From Spectribacter hydrogenoxidans (GTDB taxonomy: Bacteria > Pseudomonadota > Gammaproteobacteria > Nevskiales > Salinisphaeraceae), in contig NZ_JAVRIB010000006.1 in assembly GCF_031846275.1 (NCBI RefSeq), positions 148,876-212,875 of the forward strand: DNA of 64,000 nucleotides, given 5' to 3'. Positions 9,078 to 18,504 of this stretch are shown here, in pieces. Each line of letters opens with the position of its first letter. The first letter of the stretch is position 1. The translations under genes and the position numbers were made by a program. Under the pieces are notes generated by a model that was given only the letters and a program-made list of their open reading frames with translations, had not been told where the DNA came from and ran no database searches.

Positions 9078-10157
9078 TCAGCCCAGTGACCGCAGCGCCA
9101 GGCCGGTCGCCACCATCAGGGCCGGGGCTTCCGCATCCACACGGCTGCGCCGGGCGCCGCCGCTGGCCTTGAGGCCGGCCAGCGGGTTGCCCGAGGCGGT
9201 GGCGATTTCCAGCGTGCGGCCGACGTGGTCGTCCAGCCCGGGAAACAGGGCGCAGCCGCCGGTGATGATGATCTGATCCACGCTCTCGATTTCGCCCGAT
9301 TGCGAGAAGAACAGCTGCAACGAGCGGTCGATCTGCTGGGCCAGCTGTTCGGCAAACGCCGGCAGGATGGACGCCAGGTAATCGGCCGCCAGTTCGCCGC
9401 TGCGCAGGCGGGCCAGCGCGGCATCGGATGAATCCAGCCCTTCGTGACGCTGGATTTCCTCTACCAGCTGGCTGCCGCCGAAGGCCTGTTCACGGGTGTA
9501 GATGGTTTCGCCGCTGTGCAGCACGTTGACGGCCGTGGTGGTAGCGCCCACGTCGACAACCGCCACCGTGCGTTCCGCGCCCTTGTCCGGCATCTGTTCG
9601 ATCAGCAGGCCGCAGGCGTTCTGCAGCGCATAGCTTTCAACATCCACCAGTCTGACCTTCAGACCGGCGATCTCGACCGCCGCGACCCGCATCTCCACGT
9701 TGTCGCGCCGGCAGGCTGCCAGCAGCACCTGCTGCATGTCGCTGTCGCGGGGCGAGGGGCCCATGATCTGGAAGTCCAGGCTGACTTCCTCGATGGGGTA
9801 GGGGATGTAGGCATCGGCTTCGAAGCCGATCTGCTGTTCGATCTCGTCCTCGGTGAGGGTGGCGGGCATGTCGATTAGCTTGCTGATCACCGCCGAGCCG
9901 GACACGGCCACTGCCGCCTGACGCTGCCGGCAGCCCGATTTCTGCATCGCGCGGCTGATGCTCTGCGCCACCAGTTCGGGCTCGACGATCTGGCGGTCCT
10001 GGACTGCATCGGGGGACAGAACTTCGCTGGCGAATGCCTGGATATGGGGCGTACCGAGGCTGCCCCCGAGTTCGAGCAGCTTGACCCGGCCGGCGCTGAT
10101 GTCCAGCGCCACCAATTCCGGAGACTCGCGCCCCGTGATCGAATCCAGCAGACCCAT
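9078..10157 (-). CDS. pilM: Type IV pilus assembly ATPase-like protein PilM
   Basis: Actin-like cytoplasmic protein that binds the PilN N-terminal peptide and connects the motor to the alignment complex. About 359 residues with the actin/FtsA-type fold: an early VALDIS phosphate loop, VVDVGATTTAVNVL near residue 200, and IITGGCALFPGLDDHV near residue 295. ATG 10157 is preferred because GGGGGAG precedes it; a TTG one codon earlier is in frame. First gene of pilMNOPQ and divergent from the PBP1a gene. Confidence 0.95.
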   Translation of the reverse strand: MGLLDSITGRESPELVALDISAGRVKLLELGGSLGTPHIQAFASEVLSPDAVQDRQIVEPELVAQSISRAMQKSGCRQRQAAVAVSGSAVISKLIDMPATLTEDEIEQQIGFEADAYIPYPIEEVSLDFQIMGPSPRDSDMQQVLLAACRRDNVEMRVAAVEIAGLKVRLVDVESYALQNACGLLIEQMPDKGAERTVAVVDVGATTTAVNVLHSGETIYTREQAFGGSQLVEEIQRHEGLDSSDAALARLRSGELAADYLASILPAFAEQLAQQIDRSLQLFFSQSGEIESVDQIIITGGCALFPGLDDHVGRTLEIATASGNPLAGLKASGGARRSRVDAEAPALMVATGLALRSLG

Positions 10158-10422
10158 CAAACTCCCCCAGTACCAAGGCCGGCGGTCAACGGCGCGATTC
10201 GCCCCTTACCCCCAAGGCTTTCTGCAAGCCGCTGACTTGTAATCAATATCCTGACCCATCCAGCCTGAAAGAACCATCGCAGAAGTTATCGGCGCCGACA
10301 AGCTGCCCTGAAGCGCCAACGCCAGAGGCTGCAGGTCGTACCGGGCCCCGGTATCATGGCACTTGGTTTTTTCGCGTGCGTGCCGCCGGTGCCACGCACG
10401 ATACTCCAAGTGGAAGCTTACA

Positions 10423-12753
10423 TTGCCGCGTGCGATCAAGGTTCTTGTGGTTGTTCTGGCGGGCATGCTGTCCGCGTCGCTGCTTGCGGTGGGCGTGGTC
10501 GGCGGGGCCTATCTGTATTTCGGCCCGCAGCTGCCCGAGCCGGGCGAGATCGGCGAGGCTCAGCTCAATGAGCCGCTGCGAGTCTATACTGCCGACGACC
10601 AGCTGATTGCGGAATTCGGCACCGAACGGCGGTTGCCGGTCACCTTCGAAGACATCCCGCCGCGGGTGATCCACGCCTTTCTGGCGGCGGAGGACGACCG
10701 TTTCTTCGAGCATCCGGGGGTGGATTATCAGGGCCTGCTGCGAGCGGCCTGGAATCTGCTTCTCACCGGCGAGAAGACCCAGGGTGGCAGCACCATCACC
10801 ATGCAGCTGGCCCGCAACCTGTTTCTGTCGCGCGAGCGCACCTACACGCGCAAGATCAAGGAAATCTTTCTGGCATTGCGCATCGAGGCGGCACTGTCCA
10901 AGAACGAGATCCTCGAGATCTATCTTAACAAGATCTATCTGGGCAATCGTGCATACGGCGTTGGCGCGGCGGCTGAGGTGTACTACGACAAGACGCTGGC
11001 GGAACTCTCGGTGGGCGAGGTGGCGACACTCGCCGGCCTACCCAAGGCCCCGTCGCATTACAATCCGGCGCGCTATCCGGAGCGTGCCCGCAGCCGGCGT
11101 GATTACGTGCTTGGCCGGATGGTGGCACTGGACTACATCACCCGGGACGAGTACGAGACCGCGGAGTCGCAGCCGGTGGAGACCGCTACGCGGGTGGCGG
11201 ACAGCCGTTACGAGGCCGATTACGTGGCCGAGATGGTGCGCCAGGAAGTGGTGGACCGTTTCGGCGAGGATGCTGCCTACACCGCCGGCTACAAGGTCAC
11301 CACTACGCTGCTCAGCGAGCGCCAGCGGGCCGCCAACCGCAGCCTGCGGCGGGCATTGCTGGCCTATGACGCCCGGCACGAATGGCGCGGTGCGGAAGCG
11401 GCGATGCCGGCGGCCGAGGTGGGTGATGCCGAGGCCATGAACGACGCCCTGGCCGGGCGCCCGGACGCCGGGGGGCTGGTGCCGGCGGTGGTGCTGTCGG
11501 TCGGTGCCGACAACGCCAATCTCTACACCGAACCGCATGGCGAAGTGACCGTGAATCGCGGCCGGGTCGCCTGGTTGAATGACGGCGATTCGCTCGCCAG
11601 CCTGATCAATCGTGGCGATATCGTGCGTCTGGCCTACACCGGCGACGACGAGCAGACCTGGTCGCTGGTGCAGATTCCCGAAGTGCAGGGGGCGCTGGTC
11701 GCGCTCGACCCACGCGACGGGGCGATCCAGGGCCTGACCGGTGGCTTCGACTTCAGCCTGAGCAAGTTCAACCGGGCAGTGCAGGCCCGGCGCCAGCCGG
11801 GCTCCTCGTTCAAACCATTTCTGTACGCCGCTGCCTTGGACAATGGCTTCACCCCGGCCAGCATCATCAATGACGCGCCGGTAGTGTTCGATGCCCCCGG
11901 CCTGGGTCGCGACTGGCGGCCCGAGAATTACAGTGGCCGCATTCACGGGCCCACCCGGCTGCGCGAGGCCCTGATCCATTCTCGCAATCTCGTGACCATC
12001 CGGCTGCTGCGCTCGGTTGGCATCGACACCGCCATCGACTACATCAGCCGCTTCGGGCTGCCGGTCGACCAGATGCCGCGGGATCTGTCGCTGTCACTGG
12101 GTAGCGGCACCTTCAGTCCGCTGCAGATGGCCCGCGCCGATGCCGTGTTTGCCAACGGCGGTTTCCTGGTGGAGCCCTACTTCATCCGCGAGATCCGTGA
12201 CGGACGCGACGAAACGGTTTACCAGGCCGAACCGCTCACCGCCTGCCCGGAATCCTGCAGCGGGGCCGACCAGCCGTTCGCGCCGCGCGTGATTCCGGCG
12301 CAGACCGCCTGGCTGATGAACAGCATGATGCAGGACGTGATCCAGCACGGGACCGGGCGGCGGGCCGCGCAGCTGGGCCGCCAGGATCTGGCCGGCAAGA
12401 CCGGCACCACCAACGAGCAGCGCGATGCCTGGTTCACCGGGTTCAACGCCGATCTGGTTGCGGTAGCCTGGGTGGGCTTCGACAAGCTCGAGCCCCTGGG
12501 TGCCGGGGAAACCGGCGGGCAGGCGGCGTTGCCGATGTGGATTGACTTCATGGGCTCGGCCCTGGCGGATCAGCCCGAGCACAGCATGGCGCGGCCTTCC
12601 GGACTGGTCAGCGTGCGTATCGACCCGGAATCCGGGCGGCTGGCCGAGGGCGGCGCCGACGGCGTATTCGAGATCTTTCGCGAGGAGAACAAGCCCGAGG
12701 CCGGCGCACCCGGTCAGGACGGCGGTACCGAGGAAGTCGAACAGCTGTTCTGA
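10423..12753 (+). CDS. mrcA: Penicillin-binding protein 1A (class A, bifunctional)
   Basis: Builds peptidoglycan by glycan polymerisation and transpeptidation in the periplasm. One N-terminal membrane helix is followed by a GT51 glycosyltransferase domain (EDDRFFEHPGVD, GGSTITMQLARN, KEIFLALRIE), an OB-like insert, and the transpeptidase domain. The latter has the active-site SSFKPF (SxxK), a SRN motif (HSRNLVT) and KTGTT. I place the start at TTG 10423 because GGAAG lies just upstream and the product then begins like other PBP1a proteins; the frame is open back to a TTG at 10363. It diverges from pilM, as is usual in this class. Confidence 0.94.
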   Translation: MPRAIKVLVVVLAGMLSASLLAVGVVGGAYLYFGPQLPEPGEIGEAQLNEPLRVYTADDQLIAEFGTERRLPVTFEDIPPRVIHAFLAAEDDRFFEHPGVDYQGLLRAAWNLLLTGEKTQGGSTITMQLARNLFLSRERTYTRKIKEIFLALRIEAALSKNEILEIYLNKIYLGNRAYGVGAAAEVYYDKTLAELSVGEVATLAGLPKAPSHYNPARYPERARSRRDYVLGRMVALDYITRDEYETAESQPVETATRVADSRYEADYVAEMVRQEVVDRFGEDAAYTAGYKVTTTLLSERQRAANRSLRRALLAYDARHEWRGAEAAMPAAEVGDAEAMNDALAGRPDAGGLVPAVVLSVGADNANLYTEPHGEVTVNRGRVAWLNDGDSLASLINRGDIVRLAYTGDDEQTWSLVQIPEVQGALVALDPRDGAIQGLTGGFDFSLSKFNRAVQARRQPGSSFKPFLYAAALDNGFTPASIINDAPVVFDAPGLGRDWRPENYSGRIHGPTRLREALIHSRNLVTIRLLRSVGIDTAIDYISRFGLPVDQMPRDLSLSLGSGTFSPLQMARADAVFANGGFLVEPYFIREIRDGRDETVYQAEPLTACPESCSGADQPFAPRVIPAQTAWLMNSMMQDVIQHGTGRRAAQLGRQDLAGKTGTTNEQRDAWFTGFNADLVAVAWVGFDKLEPLGAGETGGQAALPMWIDFMGSALADQPEHSMARPSGLVSVRIDPESGRLAEGGADGVFEIFREENKPEAGAPGQDGGTEEVEQLF

Positions 12754-12795
12754 TCACGCCGATCCCGGCATTGATCAACCAGAGGGTTCCCGGCG

Positions 12796-13416
12796 ATGGC
12801 CAACGGCAAACGGGTAGAGGCGATGCGTCAGCAGCTGGCGCAGACCGCAGCGCAGATGATCCAGGAGCAGGGCATTCGCGACTACCGCCTGGCCAAGGAA
12901 AAGGCTGCGGCCCGGCACGGGGTCGACATCCGTCGCGGGCCACTGCCGCGCAATACCGAGATCGAGGCGGCGCTGGCGGAGTATCAGCGGCTGTTCGCCG
13001 GGGCGGATGCGGTCGGCCAGGTGGCCGAGTTGCGGCGCGCGGCCCTGCAGGCCATGCGTGAACTCGAGGCGTTCCAGCCACGACTGGTGGGGGATGTGCT
13101 AAGTGGTCTGGCCACCCCGCACAGCGATGTCCAGCTGCATGTGTTCGCCGACCACTCGGAGGCCTTCGATTTTCATCTGCAGGATCGCGGCATTCCGTTC
13201 GAACTGATTGAGCGCCGGTTCCGTTATGGCCGAGGCGGCTACCACCACTACCCGGCATTCCGTTTCGCTGCTGGCGGGGTCGGTTTCGAGGCAGTGCTGT
13301 TCCCGTTGACCGAGCTGCGCCAGGCGCCAAACAGTCTGGTCGACGGCGCACCGCTGGCCCGGGCCAAGATCGAGGAGGTGGCGCGGCTGCTGGCCGATGA
13401 TGTCGCCGGCATCTGA
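12796..13416 (+). CDS. Conserved hypothetical protein
   Basis: 206 residues, Arg/Glu/Ala-rich N-terminal helical half and a compact C-terminal half containing TPHSDVQLHVFADHSEAF and IPFELIERRFRYGR. I recognise it as the kind of conserved proteobacterial protein annotated as hypothetical, but I cannot assign a reaction. No signal peptide or membrane segment is visible, so it is probably cytoplasmic. It starts 42 bp after the PBP1a gene with an AGAGGG site upstream, and its end overlaps the next gene by 20 bp, suggesting co-transcription. Confidence 0.75.
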   Translation: MANGKRVEAMRQQLAQTAAQMIQEQGIRDYRLAKEKAAARHGVDIRRGPLPRNTEIEAALAEYQRLFAGADAVGQVAELRRAALQAMRELEAFQPRLVGDVLSGLATPHSDVQLHVFADHSEAFDFHLQDRGIPFELIERRFRYGRGGYHHYPAFRFAAGGVGFEAVLFPLTELRQAPNSLVDGAPLARAKIEEVARLLADDVAGI

Positions 13417-14878
13417 GAAACCCTTGGTCGGCGGTCGCTGGCCGGCCACTCTGACCGTGCTGATGGGGACCATTTCGGTGGTCCTGACCACCACCATCGT
13501 GAATGTGGCCGTGCCCGGCATCATGGCCGACTTCGACATGAGCCAGCTCCACGCGCAGTGGCTTTCGACGGGTTTCCTGGCCGCCATGACCGCCACCATG
13601 CTGGCCAGCGCCCGGGTGGTGGAGCGGCTGGGCCAGCAGCGCACCTTCCGCATCACCCTGTGGCTGTTCGTGGCCGCGTCGCTGCTCGCGGCGGCGAGCT
13701 GGAGCACGCCGGTCATGATTGCGGCGCGCATTCTCCAGGGGGCGGTGGCCGGTATCATCCAGCCGCTGGCGCTGGTGGTGATCTTTCAGGTGTTTCCCGA
13801 TGACGAGCGCGGCCGGGCCCTCGGCCTGTACGGTATGGGTGTGGTGTTGGCGCCAGCGGTGGGCCCGGCCGTGGGCGGCTGGCTGATGGATGTATCCAGC
13901 TGGCGCGCGGTGTACCTGGCGGCATTGCCGTTCTGTGCCGTCGGCCTTTGGGGTGCCGGACGCACGCTCGACAATCAGCGCGCCGAGACGGTGGTTGCAT
14001 TCGACTGGTGGGGTATGGTCCTGCTGGCCGCAGGGCTGGCGCTGTTGCTCGGCGGGCTGGCGGAGCTGGGGCTGGCGCAGGCGTGGATTCCGCCGGGCTG
14101 GCTGATTGCCGGCGGCCTGGGATTGCTGGCCGGATTCCTCGCCCTGCAGCGGCGGCGGGCCTCACCGCTGGTCAACCTCGACGTGTTCCGCCGGCCAGCG
14201 TTTGCCCTGGCCTTCGTGCTGGCGCTGGTCTACGGGGCCGGGCTTTTTGGCTCCACTTATCTGCTGCCGCTGCTTGTGCAGGGGGTGCAAGGGTTGTCCG
14301 CCACCATGACCGGGCTGGTGCTGATGCCCGCGGGGCTGGCGTTGGCGATGGTGTTTCCGGTATCCGGCCGCCTGAGCGATCACTGGCCGGCGCATCGGCT
14401 GATCATCGCCGGGCTGGTGCTGGTGGCGCTGGCGTTCTTCGCCCTGGCGACCACCGGGCCGGCTACCGGTTTCGTGGTGCTGGCGGCGTTCATCCTGCTC
14501 GGCCGCATCGGGCTGGGGCTGATTCTGCCGGCGCTCAATCTGGATGCCCTGCGCGGGCTGCCGGACGGCCTGATGCAGCAGGGCTCCGGCGTGATCAACT
14601 TCGCGCGGCAACTGGGCGGTGCATTCGGCGTCAACCTGTTCGCGTTGCTGCTGGACTGGCGCGTGCGCCAGCATCTGCACGCGCAGGGCGAGTCGTCGCT
14701 GACGCTGCACAACCTGTATCAGCCGGGTGCGGCCGACCCGGCCGGCCTGCAGGCATTGACGCGGGGCTTCGCAGAGACTTTCATGGTGCTCGGTTCGTGT
14801 TTCGTCCTGGCGGTGATTCCGGCGGTGGCGATGGGAGTGCGGCATGCGCGAGTTCGAGCGAATTCTTTTGGCCTATGA
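13397..14878 (+). CDS. DHA2-family (EmrB/QacA type) MFS exporter
   Basis: 493-residue membrane protein with about 14 predicted helices, the DHA2 drug:proton antiporter layout. The early segment TTTIVNVAVPGIMADF and the Motif C region (GMGVVLAPAVGPAVGGWL, about residues 148-165) are characteristic of EmrB-like exporters. The substrate is not predictable. No membrane-fusion partner (EmrA) is adjacent. The start overlaps the preceding gene and the end overlaps the universal stress protein gene by 35 bp. Confidence 0.9.
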   Translation: MMSPASEKPLVGGRWPATLTVLMGTISVVLTTTIVNVAVPGIMADFDMSQLHAQWLSTGFLAAMTATMLASARVVERLGQQRTFRITLWLFVAASLLAAASWSTPVMIAARILQGAVAGIIQPLALVVIFQVFPDDERGRALGLYGMGVVLAPAVGPAVGGWLMDVSSWRAVYLAALPFCAVGLWGAGRTLDNQRAETVVAFDWWGMVLLAAGLALLLGGLAELGLAQAWIPPGWLIAGGLGLLAGFLALQRRRASPLVNLDVFRRPAFALAFVLALVYGAGLFGSTYLLPLLVQGVQGLSATMTGLVLMPAGLALAMVFPVSGRLSDHWPAHRLIIAGLVLVALAFFALATTGPATGFVVLAAFILLGRIGLGLILPALNLDALRGLPDGLMQQGSGVINFARQLGGAFGVNLFALLLDWRVRQHLHAQGESSLTLHNLYQPGAADPAGLQALTRGFAETFMVLGSCFVLAVIPAVAMGVRHARVRANSFGL

Positions 14879-15311
14879 CGGTAGCGAGCGTGGTCGGGTG
14901 GCCCTGCGCGGGGCGCAACCGCTGCTGAAACTGCCCAAATCGGAGGTTCATCTGCTGGCGGTGGTGCCGCTGGCCAGCGCGGTGGCCGCGGCGGAGGGCT
15001 TCTACACCGAAGCCATGTACGAGGCCGAGCGTGATCGGGTGGAGCAGATACTCGCCGAGGGCGTCGAAATTCTGCGCGAACTCGGGGTCGAGGCGCGCGG
15101 CCATCTGCGGGCCGGCCTGCCGGCCCAGGAAATCGCCGAACTGGCGGAATCGCTGGAGATCGACCTGGTGGTGGTCGGTCATCAGCAGCGCGGGCCGCTG
15201 ACGCGCTGGTGGCAGGGCTCCGTGAGCGCCTCGCTGCTGGACCGGCTTACCTGCGCCATGCTGGTGGTGCAGGCCTGCGATCCCGCCCTGTCGGAAGATG
15301 GGACTCCCTGA
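14844..15311 (+). CDS. Universal stress protein (UspA family)
   Basis: 155-residue single-domain Usp. The N terminus FERILLAYDGSE is the usual first strand and nucleotide-contact loop, and VVVGHQQRGPLTRWWQGSVS near residues 110-130 corresponds to the ATP-binding G-rich loop of this family. The long overlap with the exporter gene suggests coupled translation. The partner and trigger cannot be read from the sequence. Confidence 0.9.
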   Translation: MREFERILLAYDGSERGRVALRGAQPLLKLPKSEVHLLAVVPLASAVAAAEGFYTEAMYEAERDRVEQILAEGVEILRELGVEARGHLRAGLPAQEIAELAESLEIDLVVVGHQQRGPLTRWWQGSVSASLLDRLTCAMLVVQACDPALSEDGTP

Positions 15312-15377
15312 CTTGTTTTCGCTCGGCCTGCGCCGGAGTCCCTTGCAGGGGCCGCCGGCGGCGCGGATCATGCCGGC

Positions 15378-16856
15378 ATGGTTGACTCCCATCGCAAACC
15401 CGTCGCCGATCTGACCTGGGAAAATCGCTTCCAGGCCCTGGGCACGGCCTACGGCCGGCCTCAGTCGCCCACCGAGCTGCCCGGGCCCTTCCGTATTGCG
15501 GTCAGTGACGAGGCTGCAGCGCTGATCGATCTGGATACCGATGACCCCGCATTCGTGTCCACGTTTGCCGGCAATCGGACGCCCGCGGGCAGCCAGCCCT
15601 TCGCGCATCGTTACGCCGGGCATCAGTTCGGTATGTGGGTGCCCCAGCTCGGCGATGGCCGCGTGGTGTCACTCGGCCAGGTCCGCAACCGCGCCGGCAA
15701 GCTCTGGGACGTGCAACTCAAGGGCGCCGGCAAGACCCCCTATTCACGGCACGCGGACGGCCGGGCGATGCTTGCGTCCACGGTGCGGGAATACCTGGTC
15801 AGCGAGGCGATGGCCGGCCTGGGCATTCCCACCACCCGGGCGCTGTGCGTGATCGGTTCGACCATGCAGGTGGCGCGCGACACCTGGCACCCGGCCGCGG
15901 TACTGACGCGGCTGGCACCGACCCATGTGCGGTTCGGCAGCTTCGAGTATCTGTTCTATCGTTCGCAGTTCGATGACCTTGCGCCGTTGGCGGATCATGT
16001 CATCGAACTGGAATTTCCCGATCTCGCGGACCAGGCGGCCGGGCCGGCGCGTTATCAGGCTTGGGTGGCCGGCGTGATCGAGCGCACCACCGACTTGATG
16101 GCGGCCTGGCAGAGCGTGGGCTTCGTCCACGGTGTGATGAACACCGACAACATGTCGGTGGCCGGCCTCACGCTGGATTACGGGCCCTTCGGCTTCATGG
16201 ACGATTATCAACCGGACGCCGTGTTCAATCATACGGACGAGACCAGGCGCTATGCCTTCGACCGCCAGCCCGACGTCGCGCTGTGGAACCTGGGCTGTTT
16301 TGTGCAGGCCATCCTGCCGCTGCTGTCGGACGATCCGGATATCGCCATCGGCCTCGGGCAGGATCTGCTCAAGGCCTATCGGCCTGCTTTCGACGCTGCT
16401 TACAGTCGCCGGATGGCGGCAAAGCTGGGCCTGCCGGATACCCCGGCCACCGCCGATCTGCGCGATCGGCTGCTGGCACTGATGGCTGGGGATCATGCCG
16501 ACTTTACCCGCAGCTTCCGGGGGCTCTGCTCGGCGGCGGCCGGGGACGAGGCCGCGTGGCTGGCAGCCTTCACCCGGCCGGACGAAGCCGCGGCCTGGCT
16601 GCGGGACTGGCGTGCGGCCTGGCCGGTGTCCGCGACAACGATGGCCGAGCGCCTGGCGGAGGCCAATCCCCGTTACGTCCTGCGCAACTATCTGGCCGAG
16701 CAGGCGATTCTCGCGGCGCAGGCGGGTGACCATGCCGAGATCGAACGGCTGCAGCGTTTGCTGACCCGCCCCTTCGATGAGCAGCCGGCCATGGCCGACT
16801 ACGCACAGCGGCCACCGGCCTGGGCCGCCGATCTGGCGCTGAGCTGTACTGCCTGA
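15378..16856 (+). CDS. selO: Protein adenylyltransferase SelO (YdiU/UPF0061)
   Basis: SelO is a pseudokinase-fold enzyme that transfers AMP from ATP to protein hydroxyl groups, linked to redox stress. 492 residues, normal for bacteria. Visible landmarks are the N-terminal NRFQALG, AHRYAGHQFGMWVPQLGDGR, LKGAGKTPYSRHADGRA, and the active-site HGVMNTDNMSVAGLTLDYGP with metal-binding Asn/Asp residues. Bacterial SelO lacks the selenocysteine of the human protein, and the C terminus here, LSCTA, ends close after a Cys. ATG 15378 is the first start after the short gap behind the stress-protein gene. Confidence 0.95.
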   Translation: MVDSHRKPVADLTWENRFQALGTAYGRPQSPTELPGPFRIAVSDEAAALIDLDTDDPAFVSTFAGNRTPAGSQPFAHRYAGHQFGMWVPQLGDGRVVSLGQVRNRAGKLWDVQLKGAGKTPYSRHADGRAMLASTVREYLVSEAMAGLGIPTTRALCVIGSTMQVARDTWHPAAVLTRLAPTHVRFGSFEYLFYRSQFDDLAPLADHVIELEFPDLADQAAGPARYQAWVAGVIERTTDLMAAWQSVGFVHGVMNTDNMSVAGLTLDYGPFGFMDDYQPDAVFNHTDETRRYAFDRQPDVALWNLGCFVQAILPLLSDDPDIAIGLGQDLLKAYRPAFDAAYSRRMAAKLGLPDTPATADLRDRLLALMAGDHADFTRSFRGLCSAAAGDEAAWLAAFTRPDEAAAWLRDWRAAWPVSATTMAERLAEANPRYVLRNYLAEQAILAAQAGDHAEIERLQRLLTRPFDEQPAMADYAQRPPAWAADLALSCTA

Positions 16857-16934
16857 ATCGCCCCGTCGCAATGGAACCCGCCGGGTCACGGTCTAATGCA
16901 TCGAATCGATGACACGGGTGGCCGCCGGGCGGAC

Positions 16935-17438
16935 ATGAGCAGCAAGCAACATCAGTTCGACGCGATGACGGCGGCGGTGGCTGACGATCTGTTCCGCTAC
17001 GCCGTGTGGCTGTGCCGGGACCGCGATCTGGCCCAGGACCTGGTGCAGGAAACCCTGCTGCGGGCCTGGCGCTTCATGGACAAGCTGCGGGACTCCGGCG
17101 CCGTCAAGGCCTGGCTACTCACCACCCTGCGGCGGGAACATGCCCGGTTGTACGAGCGCAAACGCCTGGACCGGGTCGACATGGACCTGTCCTTCATCGA
17201 GGACGAATCCGGGCGTGACCCGTTTGCGGACGCTGAACGGCGGGAGCTGCAGCGGCGTATTGCCGCGCTGCCGGAGGACTATCGCGAGCCGCTGGCCATG
17301 CAGGTGATCCTGGGCTGCAAGGTGGCCGAGATCGCCGAGGCCATGGCCTTGAGCGAAAGCGCCGTGATGACCCGGCTGTTCCGCGCGCGCAAGCAACTTA
17401 TGGACGGCACCGACCGGGCCGTGGAGAGTGTGCAATGA
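16935..17438 (+). CDS. ECF-like RNA polymerase sigma factor
   Basis: 167-residue sigma-70 family protein with only regions 2 and 4. Region 2 carries DLFRYAVWLCRDRDLAQDLVQETLLRAWR, shortened here as DLVQETLLRAW, and region 4 has the HTH ending VAEIAEAMALSESAVMTRL. It would direct polymerase to a stress or envelope regulon. I prefer ATG 16935; an in-frame ATG exists at 16896. The stop overlaps the start of the next gene by 4 bp, the usual layout for a sigma factor with its anti-sigma factor. Confidence 0.92.
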   Translation: MSSKQHQFDAMTAAVADDLFRYAVWLCRDRDLAQDLVQETLLRAWRFMDKLRDSGAVKAWLLTTLRREHARLYERKRLDRVDMDLSFIEDESGRDPFADAERRELQRRIAALPEDYREPLAMQVILGCKVAEIAEAMALSESAVMTRLFRARKQLMDGTDRAVESVQ

Positions 17439-18124
17439 ATTGCCTGGATTTCCGCCGGGCCTGTCAGGCAGACCCGCAGCATCTGACCGCCGAGCAGCAG
17501 GCGCATCGTCTGCAGTGCGCCGCCTGCAACCGTTTCGCGGCCGAGCAGCTGGATTTCGATCGGCGTCTGGCCTCGGCCCTGCGGGTACCCGCGCCCGAGG
17601 GCCTGACCCAGCGGGTGATCTTCGAACGCAGCCTGCGTGGCCGCCGCCGGCGCACCGGCTGGCTGGCGGTGGCGGCGTCGGTGCTGGTCGTGGTCGGTGC
17701 GACGGCGGCACTTCTGGTACCGCCGTCGGATTCGGATATCAGGAACTTCACCGCGCACATGACGGCCCATCCCGTGGATCAGGTGCCGCTGGCGGAACCC
17801 GATGGCATGGCGCTGCAGCGGGTGGCGGCTGATCTGGCGCTGCCGGCGGTATCGGATTTGTCCGCCATTGTCCGGGCCCAGCTGTGCGTGGTGGACGGGC
17901 ATCGCGGTGCCCATCTGATCGTGGACTCGGGCGAAGCCCCGGTCACCGCGTTCGTCATGCCCGGCATGACCGCCGAGCAGCTGTCCGGCCTGGCAGCGGT
18001 GCCCGGTCTGTCCAGCCAGGTGGTGAGCACCCGTGACGGGCTGATCCTGCTGTTCTGCCCGGATCAGCGCCGGTTGGCCGAACTGGGCGAGCGCATGCGC
18101 CGGCAGCTGGGCTGGCGGGTCTAA
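17435..18124 (+). CDS. DUF3379-type membrane anti-sigma factor with zinc motif
   Basis: 229 residues. The cytoplasmic N terminus has H24-x3-C28-x2-C31, the zinc anti-sigma (ZAS) motif that binds ECF sigma factors. One membrane helix spans about residues 72-95 (WLAVAASVLVVVGATAALL). The periplasmic C-terminal half (about 110-229) matches the DUF3379 type, likely sensory. It overlaps the sigma gene by 4 bp, so its target is almost certainly that sigma factor. The signal it senses is unknown. Confidence 0.85.
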   Translation: MNCLDFRRACQADPQHLTAEQQAHRLQCAACNRFAAEQLDFDRRLASALRVPAPEGLTQRVIFERSLRGRRRRTGWLAVAASVLVVVGATAALLVPPSDSDIRNFTAHMTAHPVDQVPLAEPDGMALQRVAADLALPAVSDLSAIVRAQLCVVDGHRGAHLIVDSGEAPVTAFVMPGMTAEQLSGLAAVPGLSSQVVSTRDGLILLFCPDQRRLAELGERMRRQLGWRV

Positions 18125-18504
18125 GGACTCTTTGATTCATTCCCCGCAACCTGTGTTTGCGTCCCAGACCGCGTCACAACAAGGCGCCCGGCAGGTCCCA
18201 CGGCCAAGTCGGGTAACGCGGGTGTGACGTGGTCTGGACCAAACCCTTCGGGCCGGGCCTTTGCGCGCGTCTGGACGGCGTCATTCGTCGCTTATTTGCA
18301 ATCAGCAAACCGCACTCCTCATTCCTTGCCAGCCACGCGCAAAGACTCCGGCACAGGTCTCGGCGAATAAATCAGAGAGTCCCGCTTCTCCGCAACGCCC
18401 TAATTCCCATGGGTGCGTCCCGCGCCCGCCCCGGTTAACCTTGGGCGCTTCGGCCGGCCGCGTGGCGGTCCGGACCGCTTCGTGGTTACTGTCGGGGAGA
18501 ATGC
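18125..18504. other. 380-bp intergenic region, no gene seen
   Basis: It contains no reading frame with coding character and no tRNA-like fold. The only structure I see is a loose CGTCACA...TGTGACG inverted pair near 18170-18228, which might be a regulator site for the downstream permease. GGGGAG just before 18501 is the permease ribosome site. Confidence 0.4.
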